A stretch of DNA of 26,879 nt from Ciborinia camelliae (lineage: Eukaryota > Ascomycota > Leotiomycetes > Helotiales > Sclerotiniaceae). Under the pieces are notes generated by a model. It made no database searches. It was not told the origin of the DNA and saw nothing but the letters and a program-made list of their open reading frames with translations. Position numbers and translations under genes: made by a program. The stretch lies in NCBI GenBank assembly GCA_025890175.1, contig JANPYM010000001.1:61041-87919 (forward strand). Direction: 5' to 3'. This document shows positions 20,064-26,879 of the stretch, piece by piece. Each line of letters begins with the position of its first letter. Position 1 is the first letter of the stretch.

Positions 20064-20674
20064 CTACAAAATTCTTGACAGCTTCAAGTTCATATCATTC
20101 CTACCACGGATCAGCCAGTTCCCTAGGTCTCTCAATCGTTTCCAAATCCGCGCCATCTGGCAGTCCAACGCGTCTAGTCGAGATAAGGTTAAAATACTGC
20201 AGATTATTACTATCGGGAAGATAACTATGGCAAGGACAAATAAAAGCCCGAAGATGATAGCGGGAATCAAGATGACGGTCGCCCCGCGAACATTTTACAG
20301 TGCCAAACTTATCGCTATCGACAAGTTCTACTGCTGGACCGATATCCTCCATTTGCGGACTAGAGATTCCTCCCAGGCCGGCGTTATCCGTAAAGTGGAT
20401 ATACTGTTCCACGTTTTTGAGTCTGGCGGCCTGGAAACCTAATATATGTGTTGAGGCAGAAGGTCAGTTCATGAGTGGTTTCTAGTACAGGGAAATATAT
20501 TTTCTTAATCCCAGGCCTAAAAAGCATCGTACCCAAAAATTCCGATGGAGAAATATCTTGGAGTAAGAGAGCATGGACTTCTTGAAAAGAACTGGGGTCA
20601 GAAGCCCTAAAAATAAATTAGTTTATTTGCTCTGCAGCTATATCGATAAGCTTTAATTCCGGATTATCAATTAC
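20064..20674 (-). pseudogene. C-terminal part of a broken membrane-protein gene
   Basis: Reading the minus strand, an intron (20674-20607; GTAATT donor, CTAAT branch, TTTTTAG acceptor, 68 nt) leads into an exon beginning ASDPSSFQEVHALLLQDISP and running to IYFPVLETTHELTFCLNTYI. The frame then has to shift by one base near 20433 to continue as RF-QAARLKNVEQYIHFTDNA, and again by one base near 20283 (in a run of four G) to reach a strongly hydrophobic segment (IPAIIFGLLFVLAIVIFPIV) and a basic tail ending at TAG/TAA near 20064. Both shifts are a single extra base, so sequencing error in homopolymers is possible, but the intact intron and the continuous sense across three frames suggest a real, now broken, gene. 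The family is not recognised. Confidence 0.5.
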
Positions 20675-21022
20675 TTTTCAAGAGAACAATTTGGACGAGA
20701 TTCAGAAGTTTATGTGCTATAAATTTAACTGATTGGATTAGTAATATTTATTCTATCTCGCGATATGGTTAGACTAACAAGAAATATCTTGGAGTGAGAA
20801 AGTATAGACTTCTTGAGGAGAACTGGGGTTAAAAGCCCTAAAAATGAGTCAGTTTATTCGCTTTGCAGTTATATCGATAAACTTCAGTTCCGGATTGTCA
20901 ATTACTTTTTAAGAAAACAATTTGGACGAGATTTAGAAGTTTATGTACCATAAATTTGATTGGTTGAATTAATAATATTCATTTCATTTCGCAATATAGT
21001 TAGATTAATAAGAAATATCTTG
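20550..21022. repeat. 231-bp tandem duplication differing only by transitions
   Basis: Copy 1 is 20550-20780 and copy 2 is 20781-21011, followed by a 10-11 bp start of a third (GAAATATCTTG at 21012). The copies align without gaps; by hand I count 36 differences, every one C/T or G/A. The unit includes the intron of the minus-strand remnant, so the second copy also carries donor, branch region and acceptor (20905-20838). Confidence 0.9.
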
Positions 21023-21898
21023 TATGAGAACAAAGCGAAATCATTAATCGGACAAAACATCTTGAAGCTACCCAATTTACATAGGAATGGGTCATATTCT
21101 GCAAGGAGTCAACTTAACCAGCCTCTGTCAACGATGATGGGTTGTGAAATTGGGTATTTCTATAGGAGAATTTTACGTGGGATAACGAGATAGCCCTTAC
21201 CATTTGGGTTCCAAAAGAGGCAAGTGGAAAGTAATCCAAGTTTAAATTCCTTAATTTTCCTCGCAAATATCAAGAATCCGAGCACCAAAAATCAAGAGGA
21301 AATATATTCAAGAAAGAGAGAGTAAGTGAGTATACATCAAAGAGGATACCTTTTTCCCGCCCTGATTTTAGGTTAGCCTTGCACAACATACCCGGTCTAT
21401 TTCTGGCATTTTAGGGGCGGATTTAACTCCGACCTAGGCTCCAACTAAGAACTATACATCAAAAGATTACAGCCAGAAACTTAAATGTTCTCACACGATA
21501 GCTCACATTTCAATTTGCTTACCTAGTATAAGATGCAGCCTCCTGTTTCCAGAAAGGACCGTAAATATTCGAGATATGTAAGTCATGTTACTAATGGTTC
21601 TATATATTTGCCATCGGAAGAAGATCAAGCAACCTCTTCTCCATCGATCTATTCGTTCAGAGAATCTGGCTGGTCATGGTCTGATATTTCTGCTCTCTCT
21701 CATTTATCACCTCCCATTGCAGATTAATTCATCGTGTCACTGGATAAATGACTTCCACGATAGCAATTGATAGATTGGGAACAAAGAATTCAAATGGAAA
21801 GAAGACAGTAACTTAATAACTTGACAGCAATAAAATTTTACGGTAATAAAACCAATTATTTTCTTCCTTTTCTTCTGTACTCTCAAAAGCAATCCAAT
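21023..21898 (-). pseudogene. Middle fragments of the broken minus-strand gene
   Basis: At 21722-21519 one minus-strand frame reads coherently (LQWEVINEREQKYQTMTSQI, later MEKRLLDLLPMANI and HISNIYGPFWKQEAAS) but holds four stops, three of which (TAG, TAG, TAA) are what RIP would make from Gln codons. At about 21180-21023 another open stretch (AEYDPFLCKLGSFKMFCPIN) adjoins the 231-bp repeat. These fit one eroded gene running from about 22893 to 20064. The competing reading is a 64-codon plus-strand frame at 21533-21727. Confidence 0.35.
21533..21727 (+). CDS. Possible 64-aa hypothetical protein (competes with the minus-strand remnant)
   Basis: ATG at 21533 opens a 64-codon frame rich in Ser, Tyr and charged residues (RKYSRYVSHVTNGSIYLPSE) with no known domain. 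It lies opposite a minus-strand reading of similar plausibility, and no promoter or intron supports it clearly. Confidence 0.2.
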   Translation: MQPPVSRKDRKYSRYVSHVTNGSIYLPSEEDQATSSPSIYSFRESGWSWSDISALSHLSPPIAD

Positions 21899-22089
21899 TA
21901 AAAAAGCTGAGTCGAACATTTAGATCCAGCAGCCTTCCAAAGCACGGGGTATACCTTGAAGAGTACTGGGGGAATTCGAAACTCTACCAATTTCTCCAGA
22001 TCATATGTTGAGCTATGATAGTATTGTATAGATTTTTCAATCCCACCTCTATCATGAGTCAAGAAATCGAAACATGAAATAGAACGTTC
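21898..22089 (-). pseudogene. Fragment of the broken minus-strand gene
   Basis: A 63-codon frame without an ATG, between a TGA (22092-22090) and a TAA (21900-21898). It reads FLTHDRGGIEKSIQYYHSST, then DLEKLVEFRIPPVLFKVYPV. AAG|GTATAC inside it is a possible donor. A 10-bp-arm hairpin (22068-22099) overlaps its start. Family unknown. Confidence 0.35.
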
Positions 22090-22346
22090 TCATGTTTCGG
22101 CGACTTGAAGACTGCACACCATACGTTTTCCTACAGGCGACGTATAAAATATACACCTTGGGGAATTTTAAGAATTTACAAACGACTTTCAGTCCCAGAG
22201 AATAAATGGGAAAGGATGTAAAGGCTTGCGGGTATTGATAGCTGCTTTTGTGTAGAGATTGGAGAGTATTTGACCACAGTAGGAGAATATACACATATAC
22301 AACTAGCAGTAGGTTACTGAGACAATAGAGATCGGTCATAGTAAAC

Positions 22347-22893
22347 TCATGAAGCAATTGATGATAACAACAATGTCATACATCCGACAAACAGGAATTG
22401 GGAAACTTTTCTGCGAGTCCAGCCCAAATGGCAGTACTGGAAGTAGGCGCGGGTAACCTTGGAATCATCAAATTCAGTAAGTTGTTGGGTTCCTTGCCGC
22501 AAGTTCCATGCTTCCTGTGATATAATCCTACTCAAGAACCTGTTAGAAGCAGAAGAAGATATATATAGGAAGTAGTTGACGCAGCAGCAAGAGTGTTTGG
22601 GGTATGTAATTGCACTTCACTTCTGTACCTAGCCATAACCCTTGAGATCTCGGAATTACTACATACTCTTGAATATTTCTTTCCAGTCTTACCTTAGATA
22701 CCGGGTAAATAAGCGTGTCAAGTGACCTTGAGTGAATACATCAGAAATAGAGTCTGAAATAATCGATTCCTCACTGCATTGGTAAGCATAAAAGAATCCG
22801 TTTCTTTCGTAGATATTTTTCTTCCAACTCACAGAATGAGGCGAGAAAGGCAAGCCATGGAACACTGCGATTAAACTCCATCCCAGATATGAC
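22347..22893 (-). pseudogene. N-terminal part of the broken minus-strand gene, with intron
   Basis: Two minus-strand open segments join in frame through an intron at 22692-22540 (153 nt; AAG|GTAAGA donor, CTTCTAACAG branch-acceptor). The upstream segment reads SYLGWSLIAVFHGLPFSPHS to HLTRLFTRYL; after the splice it continues RFLSRIISQEAWNLRQGTQQ and AYFQYCHLGWTRRKVSQF, ending at TGA near 22347. No ATG opens the frame: it follows a TAG, and GTG is the first possible start. The in-frame splice supports real former coding. The downstream pieces at 22089-20064 are probably the same gene, which is inference. Confidence 0.4.
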
Positions 22894-23230
22894 ACCTAAT
22901 CCAGAAACAATACTCCGATCCAAGAGGAACCCAGCCACAAAACATCATGAAACTAAAAACGATGATAAAGAAAAAATATCCGATGGTTAAATGAACATAA
23001 GTGACAATATTTGTAATTGGTAAGTAGGATTTCGGACGAGATCATGTAAGAAATTATAATCCCCAGCCCAGAAATAGTATAAACAGACTAGCAAACCCTC
23101 CAAATTAGTGATTTGTAGCAGGTTCTGAAGACTTGATCTTCATGTGATCCAGATGTCTAGTTTGCATAAAGGAGAATCTCCAGATCATCGGAAAGATTTT
23201 ATAAGAAGAAATACCCACCTACCTAGGTAT
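22894..23230. other. AT-rich spacer
   Basis: No gene seen. It ends in an ACCTACCTAGGTAT tract just before the 110-bp repeat. Confidence 0.4.
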
Positions 23231-23450
23231 ATAAATCTTTACTTAAGTTAGCATGATAGGGTCGTAGGTGATTTGAATAAAAGATCAGATCCATATGAAG
23301 AATTGAATTCTAGCACCTAGACATATCATGATCAGGAATTATAAATCTTTACTTAAGTTAGCATGATAGGGTCGTAGGTGATTTGAATAAAAGATCAGAT
23401 CCATATGAAGAATTAAATTCTAGCACCTAGACATATCATAATCAGGAATC
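23231..23450. repeat. 110-bp tandem duplication
   Basis: Copies 23231-23340 and 23341-23450 abut exactly and differ at three bases: two TG-to-TA changes and a final T/C. No gene is contained. Confidence 0.95.
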
Positions 23451-24110
23451 TATTTTATTTTCAAGGTGCAGGGAAAAGGAAAAGTAAACATCCTATCATC
23501 ATCTAGTCAAATGTGCAATTTCCCTCATTTTCAGTGGCGTATCCTCGAACACCGAGAGTTTATCTAGGTGGGTATTTAAGTTTCAATTCTGGTGGTTGTA
23601 GTTAAACTAGAGTATAGAAATCGAGCAATAGCATCGTAGAATTTGAGGGAATCCCGGCTCTTAAATTGTTATGGAAGAAAGAAGTTCTTATCTATTTCTA
23701 ATGAGAGCCATAGATATGCAATGGAGTTATAAGGTATACCTAGGTAGTCTATCGAACCAACTCTTTGAGAATGTAGTGAACGTTCAGTATTATGGAAAAT
23801 GACGGTGACTCGGAGGATATGAAGTGATGATAATCATAATAGCGAAGATTCGACAGTGAACTTTTTATTCATCTTATAGTACTTTCGATGACATATATAT
23901 ACCGATCCTCGAAATTCCCACCCTGTGGAGAAAGCTCGATTAAAGATGCCGAACGAGTAGTTTTACGGCGTGATGACAAGAAACAAAGGCAAGCTGATCA
24001 AGAAATCATCCAGGTACAGTGCAAACAGCATTTCATAACTATAATGAGAATAGAGAGCGAAAGAAAGATCTGGAGTTTATATATCCGGGTCGATAGTGAG
24101 TAGACTAGTT
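23451..24110. other. Gene-free AT-rich region
   Basis: A 71-codon frame (23888-24103) begins with an ATG but has no recognised domain and is not called. ACCTAGGTAG occurs again near 23738. Confidence 0.4.
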
Positions 24111-24340
24111 ACTACGAAACTATCAAACTACCATCCTACCATCCTACCATCCTACCGCATCAACCCCCTTCCTAATGATCCCAAAACTAAGAGAAAGAAA
24201 AAGAAAAAGAAAAAGAAAAAGAGAAAGAAAAAACTATCATACATCTCCCAAACACTGCATACTCAAATCCCATCCTCTACAATCTTCATACCATCTACTT
24301 AGTTAAGCAGCCACCTACACCTACACCTACACCTAGCCGA
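24111..24340. repeat. Microsatellite group: CCATCCTA, GAAAAA, CTACAC
   Basis: Three separate arrays: (CCATCCTA)3 at about 24130-24155, a purine array of GAAAAA/GAAAGA at 24189-24233, and (ACCTAC)4 at about 24313-24335. Confidence 0.85.
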
Positions 24341-24995
24341 CCATCTACATCCCAAAGCCATGGAACAGGAACGGGGACGTGCAAAAAGGTAGATATTCCG
24401 ATTCCATGCTTCCGAAGCAATATAATGGGCATCTAGGATGCATGTATATATATATATGTATATACCGTTTCCACGTCACGGTATAAGATATATGCATAGC
24501 ATAGCGAGAAACGCACTCACTCGAATGCGAAATACGAAGGTAGCTAACATGATGAATCAATTCAAGGTGCAAACTAGCGGATTTTCTTTTCGGCAAGTGT
24601 GGGGAGGGGAGATTAGTACTGGATATTTGGGTTGGGAATGAAAGGTGAGATGGATGAAGATTTGACGATAATCTGGGTACCTATTTTTACATATTCTTAC
24701 CTATTCTTACCTATTCCTCCTGCCTACTATTACCTATTACATATTATGAAAAGAAAAAGAAGAATAAAAGAAAAGAACAAGATAATAACAATCCATATAA
24801 TAAAGTAAAATAATGAACAAAACCTCAACTCACAAGCTCATCACGAACAACATACCGAGAGTCCAAGCTACCATAAAACCCATCTATTCTAGTAATTCGA
24901 ATATCCAAGCCGAGTCAAGTCACGCCTCCTCGTCATTTTGAACTTCTTTCCTTCCTTCTTTCCTTCCTTTCTATAGATTCTCTTTTTTCAGATAA
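24341..24995. other. Gene-free region with short repeats
   Basis: Holds a (TA)n tract near 24445-24465, an ACCTATTCTT repeat near 24690-24735 and a CTTTCCTT tract near 24945-24970. No supported gene. Confidence 0.5.
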
Positions 24996-25625
24996 TCCAA
25001 TCTCATCTAATCCAATCCAATCCAATCTAATCTCATGAAATCCAGTCTAGTCTAATCATATCCGAGTAATCTAATCTTTTCCTATTAATATTGAACTCCA
25101 GGCAAAGAAAAACAGCATCTCTGCGTCTTTAAGAATATGAGAAGGGGGACGGGGGGTGAAACTATAATATACCAGTCTTTAAAGGATGGCTCAGAGTGAA
25201 TGATTTGCTCGTTTTTATTTGGGGGGGGAGGGATATATGATTAGGTCCTCGAAATCCTATCCTATTCATTTGGAATTGTCTATAGCTAGATAGATAATAC
25301 CGATACTTCCATCTTTATCTTTATCTCTATTTTATCTTTATCTCATCTCCGTTCCTTCTTCATCTTATCTTCATCTCATCTCATCTCAATCTTCATCTCA
25401 TCTCAATCAAAACCAGACAATGTAAAGAAAGTAAAGATACCCAAATACATTTCAACCCACGAACTAGATCATCTCCATCTCCATCCCATCTCCATCCCAT
25501 CCCATCTCTATCCCATCTCCATCCCATCTCCATCCCATCTCTATTCCATCTCCATTCTATCTCCATTCTATCTTCATTCTATCTCCATTCCATCTTTATT
25601 CCATCTCCATTATATTCCCCATTTA
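24996..25625. repeat. Microsatellite group: ATCYAATC, ATCTTT, CATCTC, CATCTCCATCC
   Basis: CCAAT/CTAAT repeats at about 24997-25077, ATCTTT and TCATCT repeats at 25308-25400, and a long CATCTCCATCCC/CATCTCCATTC array at 25468-25615. The last grades from C-rich to T-rich units along its length. Confidence 0.85.
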
Positions 25626-26100
25626 AACCCACATCCAGACCCAAACCTAAACCCAAACCCGACCCAACCCCAAGACAATTCGATTCAATTCGATTCCATT
25701 TCATCAACGACTAAAGCCAAAGCCAAAAAAAAGAAAAGAAAGAAAGAAAGAAAGAATACCTGAGGTCACTTACATTAGTTCAAGCCAGTCTCCCCCTTTC
25801 CCCCCCTTTCCCCCCTTCCCCCCCCTCCATTTTCCCCTCCCTTCCCCTTCCCCTCTCCTCCCTTTCCCTTCTCCTCTCCCCCAAAAAGGCCAAAGAAATA
25901 CCCGACTCCTCAGAACGTGACTACTCCAATTCAATCCAATCCAATCCAATCCAACCCGATCCAATCCAATCCAATCCAATCCGATCCGATTCAATCCGAT
26001 TATACCACTTGCTTGCATGCTTCCTTGCTCACTTGCTTGCTTGCTTCCTTGTCATTCTTTTCATCAGTTCGATTTGGTTTAGTTTGGTTTGGTGGATAAA
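25626..26100. repeat. Microsatellite group: ACCCAAA, AAAG, polypyrimidine, CAATC, TTGC
   Basis: AAACCC-like units at 25625-25675, (AAAG)n at about 25727-25756, a C-rich polypyrimidine tract at 25788-25885, (CCAAT)n with one-base variants at about 25926-26000, and TTGC units at 26008-26050. Frames reading through these are repeat artefacts. Confidence 0.85.
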
Positions 26101-26106
26101 TCTAGA

Positions 26107-26272
26107 AGGTAGGGTAGGTAGGTCGGTCGGTAGGTAGGTAGATAGGTAGAGAGGTAGGTAGGTAGGTAGGTAGGTAGGTAGGTAGGTAGGTAGGTAGGTA
26201 GGTAGGTAGGTAGGTAGGTAGGTAGGTAGGTAGGTAGGTAGGTAGATAGGTAGGTAGGTAGATAGATAGGTG
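26107..26272. repeat. (GGTA)n microsatellite, perfect core of 23 units
   Basis: GGTA is repeated without error from 26153 to 26244 and with point variants (GGTC, GATA, GAGA) on both sides. The long Tyr-Leu-Pro-Thr frame on the minus strand is only this repeat. Confidence 0.95.
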
Positions 26273-26879
26273 AAAGTTTCTTCTACAAATTTGTGAATTT
26301 ATATACTCATATATACTCATATAGATATAGAGAAGAATGATTCCTAGTTTCTAATTCCTAATTTCAAATTCTTAATTCCCAATTCATTCGCCTTCCCCTC
26401 CCCTTCCCCACCCCTTTCACCTCCCTTCCCACCCCTTCCCCTTCCCCTTCCCCTCCACCTCCACCTCCACCTCCTCTACCTCCTCCGCCTCCTCCCCTTT
26501 ACTAACCCACCAACCCATCTATATACCAACCAACCCATCTAGATACCAACCAAACTATTCTCGACGGATGAGACCCGATGAGATGAGACCCGATCAGATG
26601 AGACCCGATCAGATGAGACCAGATGAGATCACATCAGATCAGATCAAACCGAATGAGTTATATATGTAATATATATATATATCTTTCCCCTTTTCTCATC
26701 CCCTCCCTCTCCTCACCCTCCTCATCCCCTTCTTCTCTTTTTCTCACCCCTCCTCTCACCCCCAAATCCCCCAATCTCCTTCCTTTTCTTTCCTCTCCCC
26801 TTTTTTTTCCCTTTCTTTACTCCCTATACCACCTCCCCTTCCCTCCCTACCTACCCCCCCCTCTTTCCTCCCTTTCCCC
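26273..26879. repeat. Terminal pyrimidine-rich low-complexity DNA with short arrays
   Basis: Includes CCCCTTC and CCACCT arrays (26390-26480), a two-copy 22-bp repeat with core CAACCCATCTAKATAC (about 26510-26550), GATGAGACCCGATCA-type units (about 26568-26645), a TA tract (26660-26685), and a CT-only tail to the end. No gene. Confidence 0.8.

Noticed and set aside
25770..26099. Repeat-derived frames (Gly-Leu-Asp-Trp-Ile on minus, Ile-Gln-Ser-Asn-Pro on plus)
   Set aside because: They translate the CAATC and polypyrimidine arrays.
26102..26320. Tyr-Leu-Pro-Thr repeat protein on the minus strand
   Set aside because: It is only the translation of the (GGTA)n microsatellite.
24111..26879. CRISPR array or other spaced repeat system
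   Set aside because: The repeats are contiguous microsatellites without unique spacers, in a eukaryotic setting.

Overview
This is a nuclear segment from a filamentous ascomycete. The evidence is short introns (48-68 nt) with GTRNGT donors and CTAAY/CTGAY branch points, interrupted reading frames, tandem repeats whose copies differ only by transitions (the mark of repeat-induced point mutation, RIP), and a TTAGGG-like tract. The Hus1 sequence, the AT-rich base composition and the intron style suggest a Leotiomycete, perhaps Botrytis/Sclerotinia-like; the taxonomic call is inference. The poly-T start and the low-complexity end suggest an AT-rich or contig-edge setting.

Layout. 1-3600: a small 77-aa gene (415-648), then AT-rich DNA with a probable solo LTR (1026-1233, 5-bp target duplication) and a second GC-rich island. 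3600-5676: a TATA-like box, a decayed reading frame and a long leader-like region with five consensus splice donors. 5677-7684: a three-exon gene for a 634-aa RG/RGG-rich low-complexity protein. 8340-9575: a five-exon HUS1 gene, the best-supported functional call (9-1-1 DNA-damage checkpoint clamp). 9576-14416: mostly gene-free, with a 467-bp hAT-type non-autonomous element (12043-12509) with TIRs and a near-perfect 8-bp target duplication. 14417-17332: an intronless 971-aa SAP-domain protein with ten MGQQ repeats and a duplicated acidic C-terminal motif. 17333-24110: no intact gene recognised. The minus strand from about 22893 to 20064 carries pieces of what looks like one broken membrane-protein gene, interrupted by a 231-bp tandem duplication whose copies differ by about 36 transitions and no transversion. 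A 110-bp tandem duplication lies at 23231-23450. 24110-26879: a nearly continuous mosaic of microsatellites and pyrimidine tracts.

The three clear genes all read on the plus strand. Two may act on nucleic acid (Hus1 on damaged DNA; the SAP protein probably on chromatin), and the RG-rich protein probably binds RNA, but nothing shows that they form a pathway. I found no convincing new multi-gene system. The most informative signals are the transposon and RIP history and the repeat architecture of the SAP protein.
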